DNA of 64,000 nt from Cyanoderma ruficeps (lineage: Eukaryota; Chordata; Aves; Passeriformes; Timaliidae): positions 18,370,269-18,434,268 of the forward strand of contig VZDJ01004378.1 in NCBI GenBank assembly GCA_008694505.1. Direction: 5' to 3'. This document shows, one piece after another, positions 1 through 10,756 of this stretch. The first letter of the stretch is position 1; each line of letters opens with the position of its first letter. Made by a program: the position numbers and the translations under genes. The notes under the pieces were generated by a model. That model did no database searches. It was not told the DNA's origin and worked only from the letters and a program-made list of their open reading frames with translations.

Positions 1-75
1 TGTAGCTCGTAATCCACATGGAAGGGATCTTGCTTGGAAGTTTTTCAGAGAAAAATGGAAAATACTGAATGCTAG
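1..75 (+). CDS. TRHDE: TRHDE, third-last coding exon (partial, continues upstream of window)
   Basis: TRHDE is a type II membrane ectoenzyme of the M1 zinc aminopeptidase family that inactivates thyrotropin-releasing hormone by removing its pyroglutamyl residue. Read from base 2, this exon gives 24 residues including VARNPHGRDLAWKFF and REKWKILNA. This matches my recollection of the C-terminal helical domain of vertebrate TRHDE almost residue for residue. The last two bases (AG, 74-75) form a split Arg codon completed by the G at 6489. A consensus donor (gtaaag) follows at 76. Base 1 is the third base of the preceding codon, so the 5' end of the exon lies outside the window. The zinc-binding HEXXH and GAMEN motifs belong to upstream exons and are not visible here. 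Confidence 0.95.
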
Positions 76-400
76 GTAAAGATAAAAATTCTTATCTTGA
101 TATAATTGGTGTAAGTATTGTATAGGTGTGTATTTATATAAGCTCCTGAACCTGATTCATTCTCTTTTATTCCATAAATGGGGATGTCTCTAAATATGGA
201 ATACCTAGATATGAGTCACAAATGCATTTATTCGTGGATTATCGCACACACATAGAGACATTTGTCTCTTAGCAATCATCTTTTGTATATATTAGTATAT
301 TGTGTCTGTGCTTATGATAATGAATTCTATCTATATGTCAAGTGCTGCAGTTCTATTTTTACATAGACAAAAAATGGCAGTTCCCAAAGGAATTTTTCTG

Positions 401-442
401 ATTTGTCTGATAGAAAAAGGAATTTGTCTGATAGAAAAAAAT
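401..442. repeat. 21-bp tandem duplication, two copies
   Basis: The unit, which begins atttgtctgatagaaaaa, occurs at 401-421 and again at 422-442, with differences only in the last few bases. It produces a repeated ICLIEK motif in a short chance ORF. It is probably a replication-slippage product within the TRHDE intron. Confidence 0.8.
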
Positions 443-2028
443 AATCTTTTCAAAAATACTATTTCAACTGTGGAAAAAACACACGTTTTGAAACATTTCC
501 ATTTTCAAAAGGATCTTAATATAGTGTCATCCCCTTTCTTTCCACTCTGTGTTTCAGGTGAGTTTCAAGTAATAGAGGAGCAACATCTTGAATTAAAAAT
601 AGATTAACAGAAAGGAGACAAAGTTGCTCCTTACACCTGCTTCTCTTTCTCTTTGAAAGTGCTACATGCTCCTATTCTGAAACCCAGTCAACATTTTAAA
701 ATCCTTTTTGATGAATATTTTGATATTAATTCAATGAATGACACATTTCAGTAGTTCTTTAGAGACAGCCTGAGGGCCTAAAAGACTGCACAGCAGCCAT
801 CTGATACTGACAGATTAAAAAGGACTACAACTTGGATGAGGTTCAGATTCTCAAAGGCAGGTGTCCAAGATTATAAGGCATCCCATGCCAGGTCATACCT
901 TTGGTGTTGGCAGGAAAGGCATTGCAGATCGGTTCCATTCTGGACTTGTGAGGAGCCAACTATTGTACTACGGAATATTTGAAACGGTATATTTAAGATG
1001 CTGTATTTAAGCAACTGAATCCCAGTGGCCAGTGAATACAGGTGCAAACTTCTATAGATTTCACAGCATCAAAATAAGAGTCAAAGAAACTGAGACACTG
1101 AATTTTAGTTTTCCTAAAAATTCACAAAGTTGTTCATGCTGTTTTGGATATTACTTTATAGTATAGTGGGATTTTAGAAGAAGTTTTTCTGGGAAGATAG
1201 CTTTGAGCTAGAATTGGTTTTGGGAAATTTATATTGTGAGAACATACTTTTTGAAAGCCATTTCCAAAAAACTAGAAGAGTGCTGAAAAGTTTAAAAATT
1301 AAGAATTATCTGCTTTTGGTGTGATTATTCGATGAACTGGACTTTTGCACAGAAAGTAGATGGCAGATGTATTACTATTATGCAACCCAGTGCACATAGC
1401 AAATAATTTTTCAGATTCCTCGAGGGATTTATCCAGAGTTTAGGCATAAAGCCATCACTATGTGTATTGCTACAAACAAATATGCTGTAGTTGTGTCCTG
1501 CTTTAGTATGTTTATCTGGCAACCTGGCTAGCACCTGTGATTTTAGATGTGGTCAACGTTTAGCAGTGTAGACAAATAGAAAATATTTAACAAACTATGT
1601 CACATGCCAAATCTTTTGGGTGTTATAATTTTAAATAGAATTTAGATTGTGTTTATTTCACTTGCTTGGAATGCATCACTGTGCAATCTAAATTCATAAC
1701 GATCAGTAGGGCCTCATGAAAGACATGTTATTGTTCTTTTTTAAAATGAGAGAATAACAGTTTGTCTTTTTGCTCAACACTGTTTTGTGTTACCTTCATT
1801 TAGTTTGGTCTCCAAACACAAGTCAGAGTCACCAAAAAGATTGTAGCAGTTGATTTTTCTAAAAGTGGCATCCAGTTAAGTTTCTGTTGATCACCAAAAG
1901 ATTCAGTGCAGTGAAATGAAATAGTTAATGCAAGCTGTACATATATGTTATATATTGAAAATAATGTTGTTTTATAATCACAGATTAGAACCTTTTAGAT
2001 GAGACTTTGAGAGAGTAGAATCATCTCC

Positions 2029-2058
2029 GTGGTATTTTCCATTTAATTTAGTATAAAA
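2029..2058 (+). repeat. 30-bp direct repeat, left copy, flanking a CR1 pair
   Basis: These 30 bases (starting gtggtattttcc, ending gtataaaa) recur without mismatch at 3455-3484. The two copies bracket about 1.4 kb that contains two CR1 fragments. The 27 bp beginning near 1982 is also partly similar to sequence before the right copy (about two thirds identity by eye), whereas sequence to the right of the two copies diverges quickly. Confidence 0.85.
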
Positions 2059-2089
2059 TTAATACCTTGCCCCTTAACTGTTCAGTGAA

Positions 2090-2857
2090 ACAGTGACACG
2101 GTAACATGCAAGGTCCTGCACCTGGGTCTTGGCAGTCCCAGGCACACCCGCAGGCTGGGCAGAGAAGTGATTTGAGAGCAGCCCTGTGGAGAAGGACTTG
2201 GAGGTGATGGTGGATGAAAAACTCAACATGATCTGGCAATGTGTGCTCACAGCCCAGAACGCCAACCCTGGGCTGCATCCAAAGCAGCAGCTCAAGGGAG
2301 GGGATTCTCCTCTCTACTCTGCTCTTGTGAGAATGCACCTGGAAAGCTGTGTACAGGGCAAGTGTCCCCAGAGTATGAAGGACATGGAACTGTTGCAGCA
2401 AGTCCAGAGGAAGGCCATAAAGTTGGGAAGAGGACTGGAGCACCTCCCCTATAAAGAAAGACAGGCTGAGGAAGTTGGGACTGTTGAGTCCAGAGAAGAG
2501 AAGGTTCCATGGAGACCTGATAGCAACATTCCGGTATCTGAAGGGACTTACCATGAAGCCAGAGGGGGAGTCTTCCTCAGGAATTATAGTGATAGGACAA
2601 GGAGAAATGGGTACAAATAGAAGAAATAAGTTAGATATTAGGAAGCAAATTTTTATTGTGAGGGTGGTGAGACACTGGAACTGGTTGTCCAGGGAGGTTG
2701 TGAATACCCCATCCCTTGGCAGGGTTCAAAGCCAGGTTGGATAAGGCCTTGAGCAGCTTGGTCTAGCAGAAGGTATCCCTGCACGTGGAGGGGTGGGGGT
2801 TGGGACTGCATGATCTTTAAGGTTCATTCTAATCCCTAATGTTCTGTTTCTATGATT
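2090..2857 (+). mobile_element. CR1 LINE fragment (5'-truncated, + strand)
   Basis: This copy covers the end of CR1 ORF2 and the 3' UTR. Translated pieces such as EKDLEVMVDEKLNM, PLYSALVRMHLE and RGLEHLPYKERQ follow the usual C-terminal end of the CR1 reverse-transcriptase protein. Later frame changes give RRNKLDIRKQIF and VVRHWNWLSREVV. The copy ends in the characteristic CR1 tail (tgatctttaaggttc, then ttctgtttctatgatt). Frameshifts between these blocks and missing upstream RT and endonuclease sequence show a dead, 5'-truncated copy. The 168-aa ORF on the opposite strand is its antisense shadow. Confidence 0.93.
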
Positions 2858-2934
2858 AGGCTCCTGATTTGAGCTCGCCACACTACTGCAGTTTGGAAAT
2901 ATAAGCTTTATTGTGGAATTAGGCTTCAAGAAGA

Positions 2935-3340
2935 GCATGCATGTCTTGGAGCAAGTGCCAAGGACAGTCACAAAGGTGATATGACAGCCGGAGTATCTGA
3001 CCTGTGAATCCAGGCTGAGAGAGTTGGGGATGTACAGCCTGGGGAAGAGAAGACTGGGGAGACCTTATAGCACCTCCCAGTACCTAAAGGGTCCTTGCAG
3101 GAAAGCTGAAGAGGGATTTCTACAAGGGCATGTAGTGATAAGACAAGTGGGAAAGGCTACAAACTGAAGGAGAGCAGGTTTAGATTAGATAGTAGGAAGA
3201 ATTCCTTTTCTGTAAGAGTGGTGTGGTGTTATTGGATAGGACTTTGGGCAACCTGGTCTAGTGAAAGGTGTCCCTGTGCATAGCAGGGGGATTGGAACTG
3301 GATGTTATTTCCAACCCCAACCATTCTAGAATTCTATGAT
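2935..3340 (+). mobile_element. CR1 LINE fragment (second copy, + strand)
   Basis: It begins in the ORF2 end region (catgtcttggagcaagtgcc, then cacaaaggtgat). It continues through the segments aggctgagagagttgggg, gaccttatagcacctcccag and ggtttagattagatagtagg. It ends in the CR1 3' signature with attctagaattctatgat. A deletion before the tail removes part of the usual HWNRLPREVV-coding block. It has the same orientation as the copy ending at 2857, from which it is separated by about 80 bp. It could be an independent insertion or part of a duplication or rearrangement. Confidence 0.9.
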
Positions 3341-3454
3341 GCAAATAGACTTTGTCCCAAGGCATCCTTTTTCTCCAATTATAATTGATTATTTAATTTG
3401 ATTCAAAATTAAAATACTTTGTATGAGACATTAATTTCATAAGGTGATATCTCA

Positions 3455-3484
3455 GTGGTATTTTCCATTTAATTTAGTATAAAA
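3455..3484 (+). repeat. 30-bp direct repeat, right copy
   Basis: Identical to 2029-2058. It lies about 115 bp beyond the 3' end of the second CR1 copy. Confidence 0.85.
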
Positions 3485-5622
3485 AGTATTGATGTTTCAG
3501 ATAGTGAAGTGAAATACCTGAGGGGGATTAAATTTTAACTGTTTCCTCTTATTTTTAAACATAGCATGTCAAGGAGTTAGAATTGCCATAAAATGTTGTT
3601 AATCCTTCATATTTTTACAGTATGCTTGTATTCACATTGTCCAGAACACATTGATGATGTATCAAGTCTTCAAAGTCACTCATAATTTACACAGGTGACT
3701 TAAAAATTGAGGTGCCTAAAATGTCTTTAGTAAGAAATCTGTGGGACTAAGACTGCTACAACTCTGAAAAAGAGAGTTGAAAATACTATGCTTGACTTCA
3801 TGCTACCTGAGCATGCACTACCTTGTCTCCTAAAGCATTTTCATCCTATGAGCACATGTCTGTGTGTGAAAATTTAATCCATCAACTGCCTATAAGAATT
3901 CCTTCATTCTCAAGTGCTGAGTCATTTGTCAGCATTTGGGAACCTGACAGTATTTGGGAAGGCATTTATATCTGTCGAAAGTAAATGGACTATGCTGCCT
4001 CTAGAGATTGCACCAGTGCAAAGCTTGTACAAATGTGGGGTACTGGAGGGTTTACATCCGCAGAAGAAGAGGTGCAATGGAGAGTCTGTGTCTCCAGAAT
4101 GCTTCTAGGAATTTCAGGCATTTAAGGCCCTGGTTCTCATGTTCTGTTGTCTGTCCTGTGAAGGGTGAGAAGACTGACACTTGTAAGACCACTTTTCCTG
4201 TTTATTCTTATGTTTCACACCTTCATAATACTGTTTTGGAAGGTTATTCTTCTGGCTTTTTTTGCCAGCAGTGCTTGTATAGAATTTGCTGTAAATGGCT
4301 GACTTTTTGCCAAGTATACATAATTGGGCAGTGATCAGTGCCGGTATGCATGAAGGTATCATTTTTAATGGAAGGAATTCTGTTACTTGTTTGCACTGTG
4401 GTGGCTACAGTGGACTGTAAGAAATATAAAATCCCTGCAGCTGTTTTTATGAGGTTGCTTGTCTAAAGTGGATTGGTAACCTTGTCAAAATACCCCATCA
4501 AGAGGAACTTCCAGTTTTCCAAACAGTCAATTATGTCTGAGACTGTAATAATAAAGGGCTTTGTTGGAAAGTCTAAACGTGCTTAAAGTACCATGAAATC
4601 CCTGCTTCCCATAGTTTGCCTCTGGATGTCTGTATATTTCAGTGTGAAATTTTGGGAAAAGAGATGTACTTGCTGAAATAGCCATGAATAATTCATTTAC
4701 TAGTGGTCAGGGAGTAGGATTTTTGGTACCTCTAACAGCATTTCTCCTCATAAGAGCTCAAGAAAGCAAGCAATATAGTGTAAACCTTCCCTAAAACAGA
4801 ATCTTCTCGAAGAGATCCTAGTTCTCTTCCCTTCCCATCTTTCTATACCTATTGCTTTGGCTGTCCTTCTTTTTCTTTCTCCACTTTGAAAGAACTGTTG
4901 TTTAGAGTACCTAAGCATTTAAGGGTAATCAATTTGGGATTAACAGAAGCAGAACAGAAAGCTATGATTGTGCCAGTTCGTTTCACTTTGAATTTTGAAC
5001 TCTTTCTATAAATCAGTCTGTAAAAGTGGACGATGAATTGAATTGTTCCCCCAGATGAACATAATTTCGGTAAAGTCTATTGGTACTACTTATACATTAG
5101 TCTGACAGGAAATCTGGATTTCCTATCTTAAAAACCAGTCATGTTCAGATTAGCTAGATACTGCTTTGGACACACGTGCAGATATAGATAAGGATAACAA
5201 TTTGTCAATTGCCTTTTACTGTGCTGAATGACATCTAACTTGACTTACTTCTGGTTTCCAATGGAACTATACTCTTCATGCTGAAGACTGAAAAAATCCC
5301 AAGCCCCAGAACAAAAAACCTCGCGTACTCTTCCAACATGAAATGTAAAGCTTAAGGGGTGATCTGGTCAGTAGTGATGTAGTGCTTAATTTGGAGGATT
5401 GAAAAAAACTTGTGGAAAAACAAGTGAACAGCAGGATTTGAATATTTCAAAGCAATTGCCTGCCGAATGTCATTGCTGATTGCTTCTGCATATCCTTTAG
5501 ATATTCCTTGCTCAAGGTTTCAAATTTTCATTCCAGGTTGGTTCTTTGAAATGCTACGTTGTGGCCCAGGGAATTGTTTTAGTAGTATTATTCCTATCAG
5601 CATTATTTATTTTCATTATCAG

Positions 5623-5742
5623 GTGCTGGAACAAGAAAATTTGATTCAGTTCAGTTTTTCAGAGGCCGCTTGTAACGTAGATGAGGTGGATGAATACAAA
5701 ATGCAGAGAAGGCTGCAGCACATCAAAAAGTCTGATTTAATG
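5623..5742 (+). other. Exon-like ORF inside the TRHDE intron, unrecognised
   Basis: An open frame of 116 codons (5467-5817) contains a 120-bp block bounded by an upstream AG (5621-5622, after a T-rich stretch) and a GT at 5743. The block encodes 40 residues with a charged, protein-like composition (for example EAACNVDEVDEYKMQRRLQ). It does not match TRHDE or any family I recognise. The gene reads normally from 1-75 to 6489-6570 without it. It could be an unused cryptic exon, an alternative exon or chance. No homology is claimed. Confidence 0.2.
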
Positions 5743-5830
5743 GTACAGCTTGAAGGGTTCCTCAGAATAATTCTCCATAGTTGCTGCTCTGCTCCTTCAT
5801 TGGCACCTATATTTTGAGCTGTATTTTATG

Positions 5831-6195
5831 GAATCACAGAATAAGCTGAGTTGGAAGGGATCCACAAGGATCGTTGAGTCCAACTGCTGGCCCTGCACAG
5901 CACCATTCCCAAGAGTCACACCATGTGCCCAAGAGCAGTGTCCAAATGTTTCTTCAACTCAGACAAGCTTGGTGCTGTGACCACTTCCGTGGGGAACCTG
6001 TTCCAGTGCCCAACCACACTCTGGGTGAAGAATCTTTTCCCTATATCCAACCTAAACCCCCCTGACACAACTTCAGGCCATTCCCTCAGGTCACTGGGCA
6101 TCAGAGAGAGGAGATCAGTGCCTGCCCCTCCTCTTCCCCTCATGAGGAAGTCGTAGACTGCCGTGAGGTCCCCCCTCAGTCTCCTTTGTTCCCTT
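5831..6195 (-). mobile_element. CR1 LINE fragment (CR1-X-like, - strand)
   Basis: The 3' tail is at the low-coordinate end (gaatcacagaataagctgag) and the ORF2 end is at higher coordinates. On the minus strand the translation gives LREWPEVVSGGFRLDIGKRF, then VVGHWNRFPTEVV and a LSELKKHLDTALGHMV ending. This is the C-terminus of a CR1 ORF2 of the subfamily also seen at 49111-49609. The 5' border is approximate, where similarity fades in cagtctcctttgttccc. Confidence 0.92.
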
Positions 6196-6488
6196 AAGTG
6201 GGAGGTGGTTTGGTCCTCTCCTCCTCTGGAGCATTCATCTGTGCCTTAAGTTAAACTCATTCTGCTTAACAGTGTCTGACTTAATAATTACAAACATTTC
6301 AGCCTAGAAGAAGGTCTCAGTCTAGTTTTTTATCCTGAAATACCAGTACCCAGTTCCAGTGCTGTTCCCTTGATCCCCCAAAATCAGTCTTGTGCCTTTT
6401 CCCTTGCTTACAGAAGATTACTTTCTAATTTTCAGTTGATCTGGCTCTTGCAGTAACTCTCTGTGCATCTGCTTTTTTGCCCATGCAG

Positions 6489-6570
6489 GTATGGAGAAGC
6501 GTTATTTATGAATTCAAAGCTTGTCAGTGGGGTCACGGAATTCCTCAATACTGAAGGAGAACTAAGAGAG
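6489..6570 (+). CDS. TRHDE: TRHDE, penultimate coding exon
   Basis: The acceptor (tttttgcccatgcag) and donor (gtaatt) define an 82-base exon. Its first base completes the Arg codon split at 74-75. The remaining 27 codons include YGEALFMNSKLVSGVTEFLN followed by TEGELRE, the distinctive near-C-terminal segment of TRHDE within the M1 C-terminal helical-repeat (ERAP1_C-like) domain. The exon ends on a complete codon (phase 0), which matches the start of the last exon. There is no stop, frameshift or codon loss, so the exon looks intact. Confidence 0.97.
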
Positions 6571-8412
6571 GTAATTTTTAAATTGCTTCTGTCCTGTGAG
6601 GTTGTATACATAGAGAGGAGGGCTGGAACAATAATATGATTGTCCAGAAGCTCTGTTCTCTCTGCTGCGGTCAAAGGCCCAACTGCCTGTGCAGCAGCAA
6701 CCTGTTGGGCAGCACAAGGATGAGGAGCAGATTGCAAAAGCATACAGGTGTGTAGAGGTGTCAGGAGGGAGATTATGCAGGCAGTTGTTTGTGCTTGGCT
6801 GGATATGAAGGTTTGTTTTTTTTCTCTTGACTGTTGGTTGAGAAACTGAAGATGAGATGTTTTATCTTCATTAGCTTATGCTGTGGAGGGCAGTCCTTGA
6901 AAACATCAGTGTTGAAAGTAGAAGCTGCCAATGCGTTCTCTGTTTTTCTCTTTCTCACAGTATTTTCCATGTGAGAAAATCTGCTAGCTAAATATGCTGG
7001 CCAAATGGCTCCACAATTATTTGTACTTCTATTTAGATGGGAAAGATTTCTCATTTTAACTTAACATCTGTCCTGACTGAGGTAGTTGTGTGGTTGTGCT
7101 ATACCCTGTTTTAGCACCTACTCAATACTGCTCCAAATGGTTACAGCGATTCTTATGGAGCACAGGCGCCATTACTTGAACTCTGAGTGAGCTCTGATTT
7201 GCATCCAACCATTTGTCTGCACTCAAGTCTAGCGGCCTCAGTAACTTAGGGAGGAGCCACAGGTGGTTTCCTCTCCTCAGGTGGGCATGACACTGTTGGT
7301 CGGATTTGAGTATTTGCCCTGCACAAGGAAGCCACCTGTACTCTTAGTTTCCACCTTCATGACAGGGTTGGTAAGCTGCCTAGTTATATTTCCCTAAAAG
7401 AAAATGGTATTGTAAACATTTTGGTATAAAAAGTACAGCAATCAGGTAAAGTCTGATTTCCAGTCCCTTCATGCTTTTAACTGCGATGGGAATGAGATAG
7501 TTGCAGAATCAACCTTTTCAGTTTGGAGCCTAGGCACAGAGATGTTGCTGGAAGTCAGAATTTAGAAACCGAGGTGAATTTGCTGTCACTGGGAAAAAAA
7601 AAAACAACTATTATTCATAAGTGTTGCTAAAATGATCTAATTTTGTACAAGTCAACATAACCTGCAATCTATTGTGCAGATCAGCCTTGCAATTCTTACT
7701 TGAAAAGAACAACAAGAATTGAAAACCCACCATTGGTTGTAATAATCCAGGTGCTGGTGCTGTACTTTGAGTATACACAAGAACAGAGCAAGAGCCTTTT
7801 CAGTCTGCAGAAAAAAATCAAAGTTTTCTCATAAGGGAAGGAGTACGTTTCAGGCATTCAAAGATTGTCAAATGCATGTCCACTTGCTATTTTGCCATTC
7901 TCTTCTCATTGTAACCATCCCTTCTTTTTTCCAGCAACTGACCTATGTTATATAACCAAAAGGGATCTGCACATCAAAATAAAGTTAATGTGTTTTGAAG
8001 CTTGATAAAACCAAAGGACATTAGGGCTGCCTTCCACTGATATTTGCAAATAAACCTTAATTAGAAGCAATTCCAGTGCTCCCAGTTTGGTTTCTTAGGT
8101 ACAAATAAAAGTTTAGAGCATCCATCTACGTAGTGCAGTAGTTGAGCTGTAGGAGGGAAGGAGGTAATTATATTAACGTGATCCAGCACTGACATATCAA
8201 TATCTTTCAGTGCAATGTGAAGCAATTGCATCACATCTAGTTGACAGTTTGCTGTCTTAATACATTTCCTATTAAATCTTTCTACCTGATGCTGCAGTTA
8301 CTTCTACATTGATTGTGGATGTTTGTCCTAAATGCCTGACTTATTTGTGTGCACTGGAAATATTTACTTTCTCTAGTTGCTGCAAATTTAACCTGTTAAC
8401 TTGTATTTCCAG
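6571..8412 (+). other. TRHDE last intron (1842 bp, phase 0)
   Basis: It runs from donor gtaatt at 6571 to acceptor ttccag ending at 8412. I see no CR1 or other clear repeat in it, only a short A tract near 7591-7602. The ORFs in this interval (for example 6773-7054 on the minus strand and 7767-7955 on the plus strand) are not recognisable and are treated as chance. Confidence 0.9.
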
Positions 8413-8556
8413 CTAAAAAACTTTATAAAGAGTTACGAAGGGGGAGCTGCTGTCTCCTTCTCTCGCGCTGTGGAAACAGTGGAAGCCAATGTGCGGTGGC
8501 AAAGACTTTATAAGGAAGAACTGTTCCAGTGGCTAAGAAAATCCTTGACACAGTAA
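8413..8556 (+). CDS. TRHDE: TRHDE, terminal coding exon with stop
   Basis: The exon starts after ttgtatttccag with a full Leu codon and encodes 47 residues followed by TAA at 8554-8556. Diagnostic segments are FSRAVETVEANVRW and ELFQWLRKSLTQ. The first is the conserved C-terminal M1 helix, and the WL near the end is usual for the family. Compared with the mammalian end as I recall it (FQWLGKALRH), this C-terminus differs only by substitutions and is of normal length. Together the three exons give the last 99 of roughly 1,025 residues, in the extracellular C-terminal domain. I chose TRHDE over other M1 members such as LNPEP, ENPEP or ANPEP because their C-termini differ clearly in this stretch. 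Confidence 0.97.
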   Translation, partial: LKNFIKSYEGGAAVSFSRAVETVEANVRWQRLYKEELFQWLRKSLTQ

Positions 8557-9198
8557 TCTGCCTTTTTAGCCAATCATTTAACATGACTCACTGCAAGAGG
8601 AAGAGGAGACATTTTAAAAGTGTTCAACATGAAAATCATGAAAACAGGATCAGATTGCAGGGATAAGGTTTTTTGTTTCATTGGTTTTTTTCATTGTGGA
8701 TTTTTCTTTTTTACACTGAACTCTTGTGAAATTGTCAAGAAGATTTTTCAGAAGAGGCTATCATGAATGCTTGTGAAACCCAGTCCTCAATGTACACAAC
8801 CAAACATGATATTAAGTGGTGCATGTAAATGTCAGAAAAAAACCAAACAAAAAAATCCTTCAAAGACTATTTTGTGCATGCTTGTACTGTCTCTGCCTGT
8901 ATTTTAGCATGCTTGTGTATAACAGCCACATTTTGTATGTGAGTTCCGGTTACATCAAAGTTGGGCATTATACAAAGCACAAAGACTCTACGACAATCAC
9001 TATTTCAATCAACAAAAGGAAAGCAAGGAAAAGGAAACGCAGAAGGCTTCCAGCTTGGGGTGGTGTGAGATGTAAAATCAACTTTCCCACTTGCTGCCAG
9101 TTTGTCTATCACTCACATTGTCTCTTAATGATTAAAAAGATGCCAGCTCACTTTTTGAGTTACCAGTTGTATCTGCATTCTCCATATTCCTATATTTG

Positions 9199-9273
9199 AA
9201 TGAGCAGAACAGTGAGAGAGGAGAAAGAGAAAAGGGCCAGGAGCAGGGCTAGAGAGAGCAAATGAGAAGGAGA
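9199..9273 (+). repeat. Polypurine (GA-rich) tract
   Basis: A run of about 75 bases is dominated by A and G (for example agtgagagaggagaaagag) with few pyrimidines. It lies inside the putative TRHDE 3' UTR. It is low-complexity sequence with no assigned role. Confidence 0.6.
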
Positions 9274-10651
9274 TCATCATTGCATTATAATCATGTACAT
9301 TTGTTCACTGCTGATCAGTGAAGCAGTGTAGTTTCAACTGTGAACGTGTGCTGGGGCAGGAGCTTTGCATTGATATCACCGAATCCTTGAACCACCTCTT
9401 CTCAGCTGCTTTGCAAGGCACCGATACTCACAATGGATCACCCAGGCTACCCAGCCTGTGCAGTAGTAAGTTTTGTAGCTCACAGTGCACAACTTTTATA
9501 AATAAACGTAAGATTCAAATGGAAATTAGGAAAAAGGGAGAATATCTTGCATGCGAAGACTTAAAATTATCCAAGAGGGCTGTCTTGCATGTGGTAGACC
9601 AGTCTCTGTATTGATTTTTTTATGATAGACAGGTCAGATTCTCTATATGGGCAATACTTCTGCAAATATGCAATGTACTATTTATGCCATCATTGAAAAG
9701 TGAAATATGGAGAAAGTGAGGGGGTGTACATGTGTTTATTTGTACTGACTAATACTGAGAACATGGTTTTCTTTCTGTTCCCTTGTACTTCACATAGACT
9801 ATTGTTCATGAATGGCATTTTTTCTTGATCATGTTTGTCTCTTTTCAATTCTTAATCTGAAAGATCAGTGTCACAGTGGAATTGTACAATGAGTATTTGC
9901 ACTCTGGAGCTAAATGCTGAGGATAAAACTGGTGGGGACCAAATACTCTCTCCGGATGTCTACACTGCGGAGGAAAAAGCCACAAGAATATAGTTTTCAG
10001 GAGTCAGATTGCAGCAGCTTCAGAGGTAGAATGTAGATGTGGGGCAGCGTTTCTTTATCCCATCCCAACCTATCCCAACCATCTGACCACATCATGTACG
10101 TTGGGAGCACATGGCCCACCAAAGTAGAGAGCAGCTGTTCTGTCTGGTTGTTGCCCTCACAAGGCATGGGAGTTACCAACATGCTTTACACTTGCAGTTG
10201 CTTATACCAGTAAGCTGTGAACAGAAACATTAGTGTGAAAAGAACCAAGCCCAAGCATCTTCAGATATTTTCAGAGTAGTGTGGAGACAGTATTGTTTTC
10301 TGGGCTCTCATTCCCCAGGTATTCTGCTTCTCAAAAACTAGCAGAACCATCCCATAACTAAGCTGTTGTACCAATCTTGAGCCTGTTGTTGTGTGCCCTT
10401 TACTTTTGGAGGGTGTTGTTTGTGGATTGGGTGCATGAAATCCTTGTGTGGGCAATTTTTCAGCTGTTCGGTGCTGTGTAGCACATTAGCTTGACTCACA
10501 TATAACCAAAAGAAGAGGGAATTTTGTGCTCTTGTACTGTTAACTCTTTGCCTTATAGTAAGCCCTAAACCTTTGTGCTGTGTTGCAGTGCTAGTGAACC
10601 TGCTGCCCAGAGACATTATCATGTCGAAGCTGAGTGAAATCCTCCTCCTCC

Positions 10652-10756
10652 TTTGTATTTTACCTACCTCACAGGGGTGTTGTGAGGCTTGACTAATGTT
10701 AGCAAAGCACTTGAATATCTTCTTATGAAAGGCATTTAAAAGTGAAAAGTATTATT
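10652..10756 (+). mobile_element. MIR-like ancient SINE, 3' half (+ strand)
   Basis: The segment ttacctacctcacaggggtg followed by ttgtgaggcttgactaatgt and agcaaagcacttgaat matches the MIR core as I recall it from amniote MIR consensus sequences. The end, atgaaaggcatttaaaagtg then aaaagtattatt, matches the L2/CR1-type tail of sauropsid MIR copies. The tRNA-derived head is not recognisable. It lies in the TRHDE sense orientation within the putative 3' UTR. Confidence 0.75.

Larger units (their letters stand above)
76..6488 (+). other. TRHDE intron (6413 bp, phase 2) with CR1 insertions
   Basis: The intron runs from the gtaaag donor at 76 to the cag acceptor ending at 6488. It carries two same-strand CR1 copies (about 2090-2857 and 2935-3340) and one opposite-strand copy (5831-6195). 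It also has a 21-bp tandem duplication at 401-442 and a pair of identical 30-bp repeats at 2029-2058 and 3455-3484. A 120-bp exon-like ORF with AG and GT borders sits at 5623-5742 but does not resemble TRHDE. I recognise nothing in the remaining stretches 443-2028, 3485-5466 and 6196-6488. Confidence 0.9.

Noticed and set aside
2048..2554. 168-codon minus-strand ORF
   Set aside because: It is antisense to the CR1 copy at 2090-2857, so it is a shadow of LINE coding sequence rather than a gene.
2186..2620. 144-codon plus-strand ORF
   Set aside because: It is the decayed end of CR1 ORF2 and is covered by the mobile-element entry.
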